Assembly: GCA_022376465.1 (NCBI GenBank)
Contig: JACDTU010000019.1
Coordinates: forward strand, 620,001 to 684,000
Direction: 5' to 3'
DNA from: Cubamyces lactineus
Lineage: Eukaryota; Basidiomycota; Agaricomycetes; Polyporales; Polyporaceae
Length of the DNA: 64,000 nucleotides
Part shown: piece by piece, positions 29,904 through 38,460 of the stretch
How positions within the stretch are numbered: position 1 is the stretch's first letter
Layout: each line of letters begins with the position of its first letter
Notes under the pieces: model-generated
Told to the model about the DNA's origin: nothing
Databases searched by the model: none
Seen by the model: the letters and a program-made list of their open reading frames with translations, nothing else
Made by a program: the position numbers and the translations under genes

Positions 29904-31369
29904 TTTTTTGTCTCCTTCGGGGCTGCAGCCGGAGCGGGCGCAGCGGGAGCGGGGTTGGCTTGAGCGGCGCGACCCTTAGTCGCGGACGAGGTCTTCTTCG
30001 GACAAGCACTCGCGGTATGACCAGCTCCACCGCAGAAGAGACAGAGATTGTTGGCGAAACGGCGTTGACGCTCCTCGGGGGTGAGTTTTCCGTCCTTACC
30101 GAGCTTGTCGGTGTACGTCTTGGCCGGGGTCTTCGGAGTCTTAGGAGACTTCGACGAAGTACCGGAATTGCCGGACTTGGACGGGGTAGACGAGGAGGCC
30201 TGTCCGGAGTTGTTACCTCCGGACTTGTTGCCGGAGTTGGAGGACTTGGAGTCGGAGGTCGACTTGTTACCGGACTTCGAAGGTCCGGACTCGCGCGAGA
30301 CCTCGGCCTTGCGCTCCCAGTAGCGGTTGTCGATCGACTGCGCGAGGTCGCGAAGGGCCACCAGGGTCTCGGGCTTGCCGACCTCGGAGATGCGGTCCTT
30401 GAGACGGTTCGGAAGTCCGTCGTAGAACCGGTACCGGAGCGGAGCATTACCCCAACGGACTTGAGTAGCGAGGCGGGTGAACTGAGTGATGTACTTAGCT
30501 ATCCGCTGGTTGTCGCCCATCCGGAGGTTCATCAGCTCATGCTCCGCAGCTCCGGAGGCGTCGTAAGGACCGAAGTTCACTCGGAGTTCCTCCTGGAAGT
30601 GGTCGTAGGATGTAAGGAAGATGGGGGGGTTGTCCGAGTCGCCTTCGAGGAGGTAGGGCTCGAACCACTGAAGCGCGGTGCCCTTGAGGAAGGAGATGGC
30701 GTAGGTCACCTTCTTCTCATCGGAGTCGAAGGTTCGGGGTCGGGCCTTGAAGACAAGTTCCAACTGCGTGAAGAAAGACCGGAGTTTGTTGGGGTCGGAC
30801 CCGTCGAACTGGTCCGGCTCGCGGACGTTGTGCCGCTCGTTGTTCGAAGGTTGGGTAACCGCCGGAGTTGGAGCGGTAGTACGTTCGAGGGTACGCGCGA
30901 TGAGAGAGATCGCGGTCGCTAGTTGCGTCTGAACCCGGTCTTCGGAGTCGGAGGAGTCCGAGCTTGAGCTAGTGTCGTCGTCTCCCGGCCCTTGTGGGTC
31001 GTTGTCCGGAGGGCCTGGCGGTCCTGGAGGGCCCGGCGGACCTGGAGGACTAGGCGGACCCGGAGGCCCGCGGCTCGGACCTGAAGGCTGACCTTCGGAG
31101 AACGGGTTCCCCGGAGATGGCTCGCGGGGTACCTGCGAGGCAATCGCGGTAGAGATGACCAGAGGCTGAGGCGGGTCACCTTCGTCGTCCCCATCGGAGG
31201 ACGCTTCGACGATTGTTCGAGCGAACTGCCCGCGGCGGCTCGGAGTAGCTTCTTCTTGCGTCGCTGAGTCGCCTCGGCGAGCTGTCCAGCCACTCCAGTT
31301 CTCGGCGGGGTCTTCTTGCTCTAGGGCGCGAGATTGCGTCTGAGTGCGGACTACGGTTCGAGTGGACAT
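29900..31369 (-). CDS. Element A gag (capsid and nucleocapsid)
   Basis: A 489-aa protein starting at ATG 31369, 31 nt inside the element from the 5' LTR. The N-terminal region is acidic, then a Gly/Pro run with collagen-like PGPPGPP units (about residues 95-125). The capsid-like domain starts around NVREPDQFDGSDPNKLRSFF and contains LKGTALQWFEPYL and YITQFTRLATQVRWG. After a Ser/Gly/Lys/Asn linker a zinc knuckle CLFCGGAGHTASAC (CX2CX4HX4C) lies near residue 443. No stop or frameshift is visible in gag despite the age of the element. Confidence 0.9.
   Translation of the reverse strand: MSTRTVVRTQTQSRALEQEDPAENWSGWTARRGDSATQEEATPSRRGQFARTIVEASSDGDDEGDPPQPLVISTAIASQVPREPSPGNPFSEGQPSGPSRGPPGPPSPPGPPGPPGPPGPPDNDPQGPGDDDTSSSSDSSDSEDRVQTQLATAISLIARTLERTTAPTPAVTQPSNNERHNVREPDQFDGSDPNKLRSFFTQLELVFKARPRTFDSDEKKVTYAISFLKGTALQWFEPYLLEGDSDNPPIFLTSYDHFQEELRVNFGPYDASGAAEHELMNLRMGDNQRIAKYITQFTRLATQVRWGNAPLRYRFYDGLPNRLKDRISEVGKPETLVALRDLAQSIDNRYWERKAEVSRESGPSKSGNKSTSDSKSSNSGNKSGGNNSGQASSSTPSKSGNSGTSSKSPKTPKTPAKTYTDKLGKDGKLTPEERQRRFANNLCLFCGGAGHTASACPKKTSSATKGRAAQANPAPAAPAPAAAPKETKN
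29903..29909 (-). promoter_or_regulatory. -1 frameshift heptamer between gag and pol of element A
   Basis: The minus strand reads A AAA AAT in the gag frame, directly followed by the stop TAG (29902-29900). The pol frame is -1 and open across the site. Confidence 0.72.
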
Positions 31370-31387
31370 ATTGAGTGAAACCCGGTG

Positions 31388-31398
31388 AGTTCGGAAAT
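31388..31398 (-). other. Self-priming primer-binding site of element A
   Basis: On the minus strand ATTTCCGAACT lies 2 nt after the 5' LTR and pairs over 11 nt with the LTR stretch at 31721-31711. Confidence 0.72.
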
Positions 31399-31710
31399 AC
31401 TGTTAGGACCGTGCCGTCCGGGGGTACAACTCCGGTGGTCGGGACTTGGACGGAGTTCGGGGTCGGAGTACGACCGGAGGTCGGACTAGCACTGGGGTGA
31501 GGACTTTCGCGAAACTATTAGTAACGCACGGGTTCCGACTCGGTGTCCTCTATTTGCGGACTTCGGAGTACGGACTTGACGGGACGAAGGTCGGACTTGG
31601 GAACGGGGTTGGGTTGAAGGGGTTGGTAGGAAGGGAACGAAGGTTGGTCGGACTAGAGGGTCGGGGTTGAGTGTCGGACTACGAGTTGAACCAGTAATGG
31701 GTATAACGAG

Positions 31711-31754
31711 ATTTCCGAACTGAGTAGCTACTACATTCCGGGGCAGTATTTATA
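31711..31754 (-). promoter_or_regulatory. Element A promoter: TATA box and probable transcript start
   Basis: The minus strand has TATAAATA at 31754-31747 and, 25 nt further, AGTTCGGAAAT (31721-31711), the reverse complement of the PBS. Confidence 0.65.
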
Positions 31755-31792
31755 CTAAGTCAGAAACCCGATAGAAACAATAAGAGATGTAC

Positions 31793-32394
31793 GTGATAGG
31801 AAGAAGTAGAACGAAAGTACGAAGTAACTTGCCAAGGGTAAGATAACGTAGATAGCTCAGTAAGCAAAAGCCTCATGTAGGTAGCGCCATGAGGGGTTAT
31901 CTGAGACATGTAAGTCATGGGGTCGGGGGAAGTCCGAAGTACGGAGTACGAAGTGCGGAGTACGGAGAACGGAGTCGGGGGTACGGGGTACGGAAGAGCG
32001 GAGTACGGAGGAACGGAGTACGTAACGCGGAGTAAGGAGCGGGGTACGGGGGTTCGGGGATCGGGCTTCGGGGTTACAGCACGGAGCGTAACAGTGATAG
32101 GAAGGAGTAGAACGAAAGTACGAAGTAGCTTGCCAAGGGTAAGATAACGTAGATAGCTCAGTAAGCAAAAGCCTCATGTAGGTAGCGCCATGAGGGGTTA
32201 TCTGAGACATGTAAGTCATGGGGTCGGGGGAAGTCCGAAGTACGGAGTACGAAGTGCGGAGTACGGAGAACGGAGTCGGGGGTACGGGGTACGGAAGAAC
32301 GGAGTACGGAGGAACGGAGTACGTAACGCGGAGTAAGGAGCGGAGTACGGGGGTTCAGGGATCGGACTTCGGGGTTACAGCACGGAGCGTAACA
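31793..32394 (-). repeat. 301-bp tandem duplication inside the element A 5' LTR
   Basis: Units 31793-32093 and 32094-32394 both run from GTGATAGGAAG to GCGTAACA. The left LTR has one unit. The outer unit (32094-32394) shares several bases with the left LTR where the inner unit differs (for example GAAGGAGTAG against GAAGAAGTAG), so the two units are not simply a fresh duplication. Confidence 0.88.
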
Positions 32395-32426
32395 CATTGT
32401 TCCCGATGCAGGAAAACGATGAGTAC
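32395..32426 (-). other. Right half of the interrupted S28 intron, with TSD CATTG
   Basis: CATTG at 32395-32399 is the second copy of the element A duplication. The donor is probably GTACTC at 32426, chosen because it keeps the frame to the acceptor at 5951. It is not a strong consensus; a GTGCGT six bases upstream would shift the frame. Confidence 0.65.
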
Positions 32427-33750
32427 GCACGGCTGGCAAAGTAGGTGGAGTTGTAGAAGTTGATCCACGCCGCGAGTGCATGATCAAGACCCCACCCATT
32501 TGGTCCTGGTACCTTGCCATCCTTCACTTCTATAGCGTCGCAGAACTGGAACATCGGACCTCCAGGAATCGAAAGCGCGTTAGATTGCCAAGATTGGGGG
32601 ATTTCGGCGACTGGACGTCATGCTCAGCATGTAACGACGACAGTGCGCATCGAGAAAGATGTGAGGGATCACACGTACATATCCACGCAAAGTCATCGTT
32701 GTGTTCAACGGCGCCGAGTCCGAAGCTGTCCTTCAGGAACTTGATCGCCGAAGCGTTCCCAGAGGTGAGCACCCCGTCCATGTAGTTGACCACCGCTTCG
32801 ATATCGGCGGTGCAGTTCGGGGCCAAGTACTCTCGGATGGGTTCGTAATATGCCCAGTAATCGCTGAGAGACGAATCAGGACGCGAGCAGGGAGCATACA
32901 TCTAGTGGAGAGCTCACGATATGGCCTGCACTACAGCAGAGGACGCGTAGCTCGCAGCAAAGAGACCTGGTTTCCTAGCACTCACGCATCAGCCCTGCAT
33001 CCTCTCTACACGTGACCGTGATAGCCCACCTGGTCATAGTAAACGAAGCTAAAGCGCCAGAGTAGCTTCCTCCGAACAAGATCCATGCAGCCTCGTCAGG
33101 GCCCGATACGTGATTCCCTCCGGGCATCGGGAGATGCACGTTCTTGACAAAGTATTCGTGGTCGTTGATAGCCTGCTCGATCGTGTGCACGCGGAAGCTC
33201 TTGACGGAGAGGTCGGGATACGGATTCGACTCTCCGAAGAATCGATGCTCGAGCAGCACCGCTGCGCCCTTGAACTTCTCCGCTATGTACCCCACCATCG
33301 TAAGGTTCGTCAGGTAGCCGATGAGGGCTAAGTGATATGCGAGGGATTGGGTTAGTAGCGTGGTCAGCCTGAGTTCCTTCATTTTGCGAGTGACTTACTG
33401 GATGCATCCCCCTCCCCTCCGTTCATCAACACAATGGGACCGCCTGACCAACATTATGAGCACGATTGCGAGTCAAACAAGGCCAACTTACCTGGTTCAT
33501 AGTACTGATAAGAGAGCCAGTACCGCTGCTTGAACGTCCCAAGAGAAGGATTGTCGTGGTCGATGAGTTGGTCGAAGTAGTAAGTAGTGTTCAAAGGAGG
33601 CAGCTTCGTGCCGTTGGTCTTGTGCCACACTTCATGCGAGACAGCATCGATCTGGCGCATTCCAGGTCTCGAGAGAGACCAGGGAGAGGCAACGGCGCTG
33701 ACGAGGCCCGCCAGGAGAATGGGAATAAGACTAATGGTGAGACGCGCCAT
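32427..33750 (-). pseudogene. S28 serine peptidase (Pro-X carboxypeptidase-like), N-terminal exons
   Basis: The start is ATG 33750 with a signal peptide (MARLTISLIPILLAGLVSAV). Exon 1 ends at 33492 (YYFDQLIDHDNPSLGTFKQR and YYEPG). Exon 2 (33443-33399) encodes GPIVLMNGGEG. Exon 3 (33327-33030) contains EHRFFGESNPYPDLS and the nucleophile motif FGGSYSGALASF. Small exons follow with YASSAVVQAI and DYWAYYEPIREYL, then PNGWGLDHALAAWINFYNST before the interrupted intron. S28 peptidases cleave after proline from the N or C terminus, and this one should be secreted. No stop or frameshift is visible. The gene continues at 5950-5316, so the coding exons look intact but are separated by 26.5 kb. Confidence 0.87.
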
Positions 33751-35403
33751 CCGAAGAGAAGAAAAATGGGAGCGCCCCGAGGGGAATAGTGAAAATGAAG
33801 GGAAGGGGGGAAAGGTGCGCTGCACGAGCGCAGACATCGGGCCTTTGAAGCGTATTCGCAAGCTCACTAGCGTTAGCCGAAGACGCGTAGGTCGAAGGGC
33901 CATCATTTGTGATAGACTATAGAGAGACAATTTGTCTCTCAGCAGTGCTGAGGTCCGCCACTCAAAGCCTCAAACCGATGCAATGACTCACCAGTATCAG
34001 CCGACAGAACGCGGGTTGAGGTGCTTTCGGCGTTGTAGGTATGCCCTTCCCGAACCTGTCCCTTGTTTTGTAAAGTCCACTTGGCATCAATGCGCGCGTA
34101 TGCAACTCTAGTGGCCGAAGTACCAGGAGGACACAGAGAAGCGAGAGTACCTGTCGTGTTTCTGCACAGCTAATGCCGAAGATCTCCTCAGAGCAGCCGC
34201 AATATTTGAGGCCGTGCTCGCCGCGCTCCGTCCCTAGCCGTTCTTCGCCGCGTCGAAGCAAACGACTGGTCTGTGGCTAGGGAGGATTGGCGTTGGAAAC
34301 TACGCATATATAGCAAGCAGAGAGGGTATGTGAGATCCAGCTGCGATGTCCAACTCATGTATAACCTACGGTTGGTACGATTCAGGGTTGCAGGCTGCGA
34401 ATTGCGGGCAAGCGGATGAGCGTACTGGATAGTATTCGTGACCCAGAGGGTGCGTTAAGTTTCAGGTAATCAGGAAACCACTGCTATTCTCGAGTGTAGG
34501 TTTGATTGAAACCGGGAGGACTCCAAGTTTGAGGGAGACATGGTTCAAATGCAAGTTGCGGAGGGCCGCGACGAGAGAGATGGCTTCCTATAAGCACAGC
34601 CACAGTGCCTTACCCGTGGCACCGCGGAACTTATGCTAAAACAAATTTATTATATCCCTCAGGCTTGTTATGATGCGGAAGCGATTCATGGCTCTGTTCA
34701 ATTATGAGAAACACTCGTGAACCATAGATGACACACAGCCATTGGTTATTGCCAAATCGTCCGGAGGCATCGAACGCCTCATCGCGGCGCAAGTAGTACT
34801 GTAAGTACCTGGAATCGACGCGCCAAAGCGACGAAGACGATACCGTACAGGAGCTATAGGTCGTCCAGACCTGGAGAACATGCAAGCGGTATAGTGGCGT
34901 ACTAGGCCTCGTTCTCTGCGAAGCGGATCCAAACAGCTTCGGGAGGCGGGGCCGCTGAGAGGGTTGATCGTATGGTCGGGTGTTGGGCAACTCATCCCGA
35001 TATGTAACAAACGCCATGGTACATATGCCTGGGAGCCAGAGAAGATGTTAAACGCCTGAAGAAGCGTCCTGCAACACTTGAACTCTAGATCTAGGCTATA
35101 TCACAGCTTTCTTACACCATGAAAACTTCGGGTAGGTGATTCCATGCTCCCTGGACATCCTAGGGCCGTGCTACCCACAAATTCTGGCCGTACTGCTGTG
35201 CAATGCGGCAGCACTGCGTCCCGGTTAGAGTCTGCACATGCATTGCCTCATAACCTCATATCCATCACATGGGAACGCTCAGGTAGATCTATAAATTTAC
35301 GATCACCTCGTGTATTGGCCCAAGTTCTCGCCTTGTCTCGCTATCCGTCTCTGGTGCGCCTCTGAGATCACCCTTGCTCGTGTCAATCGCTCAAGCTCCT
35401 GCA
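33751..35403. other. Intergenic region
   Basis: It lies between the S28 start and the first HET gene (divergent). Minus-strand frames at 33962-34261 and 34631-35017 have no recognisable domain and no ATG context or splice partners that support them. No repeat seen. Confidence 0.5.
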
Positions 35404-37580
35404 ATGTCTAGATGCCCCGCTCCTTGGCCTCTCACTTTTCTTCGTAAGGATCTGTCACCTAGGCCAGAGACGATCTGTGCGAGTGCCTGGGAGGGTGTTT
35501 TCGCTGCGCAGTTCGGGATATGGGCCGACCCAATCGAGCGGCACTGGGACGCGGACAACAAGGAACGTCACTGGACGGGAGGATACGAGTACACGATCTC
35601 GCCATCGGCGTGGTTGGCATGTGCCGCTTCTGGTTGCTCGTGGTGTCAATTCCTTGAGCGCCACTTCTTGAAGACACAGCAGGAATCGGACTGGCCTGTC
35701 CCTACGGTGAATATTCGGGTTGGGAGCGAAGACGTGTCGCACCGCGTGGACACTGCGGTAGAGAAGTTGCCTGGCACGGTCGACACGATTACCATCGTCG
35801 TCAACGACAACTCTCGTAAATTCGATGTTTACACGGACAGCGGTACGTTTTAATATGCATCGTTCACTAAGACCGTAGCGAGCTAACATACGTAATAGAT
35901 GATCCAGCATCGCCGAGGGTCAACGGGCGAACCCGTATCCCAGACGTCGGATCCCCGCGTACGCTGGCCCTCACGAAGGCCTGTATTGAGGAATGTGTGC
36001 GAGATCATGACCGATGCCAGGCTATCACACTATGCTCTACTAAGCCGACTACCCTTCCCACCCGACTCATTGACTGTTCAGATCCTTGTCGCGTGCGCGT
36101 TGTCAAGACAGACGATAGCACGTGCGGCCCCTACGCTGCCCTCAGCTACGTCTGGGGCAAAGACCGCGACCAAACCCATCGATGTACCCGAACCAACCTG
36201 TCCTCGTACATGGTCGGGGTCGACCCCACGAACCTCCCACAGACAATACGAGACGCTATCCACGTCGCACACGCGCTCGGCATCCCGTTCCTGTGGACTG
36301 ATGGTCTGTGTATCATTCAAGACGCGCCTGAAGACATGAACCGCGAGCTAGCATCGATGCGCGACGTCTACCGCCATGCTTACCTCACAATTGATGCCGC
36401 CAGTGCCTCGAGCGTCGCTGATGGTTTCCTCCAAGATCGTCGGCCCCTTGACCCGGAAGTCATGCTGCCTTGGATTTGCCCTGATGGCCAGATCGGGGTG
36501 GTCTATCTCGTGGTTCGGAACCCCTACAGTGATTCTCCCAACCCGGACGTCCTCACATGTGGCTGGGATGAAACAAGCTACACCAACACACGGGCATGGT
36601 GCCTGCAGGAGGCGCTGTTGTCCACTCGTTCCCTCGTCTTCACTTCCCAGACCGTCCAGCTCCGGTGCCACTCCGGTACTCGGAACATCGGTGGTGCTCA
36701 GCACCGTGCGGACGCCGACTTGTGCCGGCTTCCGGACGCTATCTTCCATCTTGAACAACCTTTCGCGCATGGATCGGAGGAATGGCGGTCAATCCGTAAG
36801 AGTTGGTGCGGCGCTGTTCAAGACTACTCCCGTCGCTCACTCTCTGATCCGTCGGACAAGCTGGTCGCATGCGCCGGCCTAGCTGAACTGTTCGCGCGCG
36901 TACTGCGGTCCGACTATCTAGCTGGTCTATGGCGCGATAGCCTTCTGCGCGATCTTTTGTGGGAGCGCTGCAGATTCAGTGACTACCAGGGACGCCCTCG
37001 AGGGTATCGCGCGCCGTCGTGGTCATGGGCGTCCCTTGATGTTGGCGTGGATTTCATGACTTCTAGCAGTGGAGAGCCGCTGGTGGAGGTGCTGGAGTGC
37101 ACGGTCACGTTGAAGGACAAGACACTGCTACCCTTCGGGCCAGTCATCGATGGATCTCTCGTTCTTCGCACGCGATGGCGGCTCCATCCATGCAAGAAGC
37201 ATACCGAGAGACCGCATGGCCGAAGTGGGACCATCCAGCTGCAGTCCCGCCGCGCAAGGCAATCGAGTCACACTACTGCGCACGAGAACAGTGACGACAA
37301 GGACCGTCTCCTGTCGAGTTATAGGAGGAACGCAGAGCTGTGCGATGCAACATTCGACTGTGAGGACGACATCGAGGCTGAAGACCTGTGGATTCTCCCT
37401 ATCCTGAGACAGCATCACACTATCGCGATGTCCGGTCTAATCCTGCGAATTGCCAGGGTTGAGCAGGACCCTCAGGGGATTTTGTACCGACGGGTCGGGT
37501 CCTGGCTGGCCTATAGATTTAACCGCGGCCTCAAAGGCATACGTGCCTCAGACGAATGGTATGAAATAACAATCATCTAG
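35404..37580 (+). CDS. HET-domain protein 1 (heterokaryon-incompatibility-like)
   Basis: Exons 35404-35842 and 35899-37580 (56-bp intron), 706 aa. Exon 1 encodes a module shared by all four paralogues: ETICASAWEGVFAAQFG, WTGGYEYTISPSAW and SGCSWCQFLERHFL. Exon 2 starts with DDP and carries the HET domain: YAALSYVWGK, LPQTIRDAIHVAHALG, FLWTDGLCIIQDAPED, MRDVYRHAYLTIDAAS and TRAWCLQEALLSTRS. The C-terminal part is conserved among the paralogues and ends with YRRVGSWLAYRF. HET proteins trigger cell death upon non-self recognition in filamentous fungi; what this one recognises is unknown. It is closest to the next gene, so they are probably a recent tandem duplicate. Confidence 0.9.
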
Positions 37581-38460
37581 AGGAAGGCGCCCAGGAAGGA
37601 CTGGCGTACATGTGGATGGTGATGCAGATCGGCACCGTCTCTCACAACTCCCTTGTGCTCGCTTCGAAATCTCGCATCTACATGTCTACAAAGTACACGA
37701 TCCAAGACTATTCCTCTCTTCGTTGTGATTCAATTTTGTCGCGCGCGTCTTGTCTAGAGCCTAGTATTGCTGTACCGGCGGGTTGGTATATCTGTCGTCC
37801 CTCCCCGGAGCCCTCCGACGTTCAGACGCTCATAGCCGGACACACACCCAGGCAAGCCAAACTGGTCATACAAGATCTGACTTGCCTCTAGATTTCTGCT
37901 CCCCACTGAGGACCTGTCGAGCCCTCAAGCTTCCTCGAGTGTGAAAGTCACGCCGAAACAACGCAGCGTACGCATGAAGAGCAGGACCTGATGATGGCAG
38001 CCACAGCGGGGTTCGAATACTAAACAACTCAGCTGATCAGCGAGCCTCCTCGAGACCTCAGCTTGGTCGAATTCGTACGTGCAGCATCGTCGCGGAAATG
38101 CTTCTACTTGTCGCCCAATACACCATCTGGAGCCCTGGGGACCGACCCTCGGGATATAGGTAAGTGGTGCATCGCCTCCTCGGGAGTATGACACGGCCAG
38201 ATGTACCGCCTTAGCACCCGATCGTTCTTCAGACTGTAGGTTCTGGCATCACACGCCTCACTGCTTGTGGTCTCCCGGCTGAGACGTACGAGCGTCCTAG
38301 GTTACACAGGATTACGCCATGCGCAGATACTATGCCATCCTTGAGATGGGGCCCTTTGCAATATAGTGCTCTCTGACTTGACCACTCGCGCCTGGAGACA
38401 CCAACTTGAACTACCGCAGCGCCTCGTACATCCGCTGTGTTACAACTTACTGTCGGATGC
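37581..38460. other. Intergenic region between HET genes 1 and 2
   Basis: I see no gene. Short frames on both strands have no recognisable content, and it does not look like a decayed copy of the flanking HET genes. Confidence 0.5.

Larger units (their letters stand above)
6056..32394 (-). mobile_element. Element A: Ty3/Gypsy chromovirus, outermost element of the nest, TSD CATTG
   Basis: The element is bounded by TGTTAG...GTAACA LTRs (6056-6751 and 31401-32394) and flanked by CATTG on both sides. It is transcribed on the minus strand, so the right LTR is the 5' LTR. Order on the minus strand: LTR, self-priming PBS, gag (31369-29900), -1 frameshift, pol (protease, RT, RNase H, integrase, chromodomain), then an opposite-strand gene (6962-8389), PPT and 3' LTR. 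Without element B it would be about 8.7 kb. Element B sits in the pol chromodomain codons. The LTRs differ at many sites and by small indels, so this is the oldest of the nested elements. The RT active site is YLDN instead of YLDD, so this copy is very probably dead. Confidence 0.93.
31401..32394 (-). repeat. Element A 5' LTR (994 bp, enlarged by a tandem duplication)
   Basis: It starts TGTTAGGACC at 31401 and ends GCGTAACA at 32394, followed by TSD CATTG. It is longer than the other LTR because its upstream (U3) portion is present twice. Many substitutions and small indels separate it from 6056-6751. Confidence 0.92.

Noticed and set aside
34631..35017. Minus-strand frame of 128 codons in the intergenic region left of HET 1
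   Set aside because: No recognisable motif, no splice partners, amino-acid composition like random translation.
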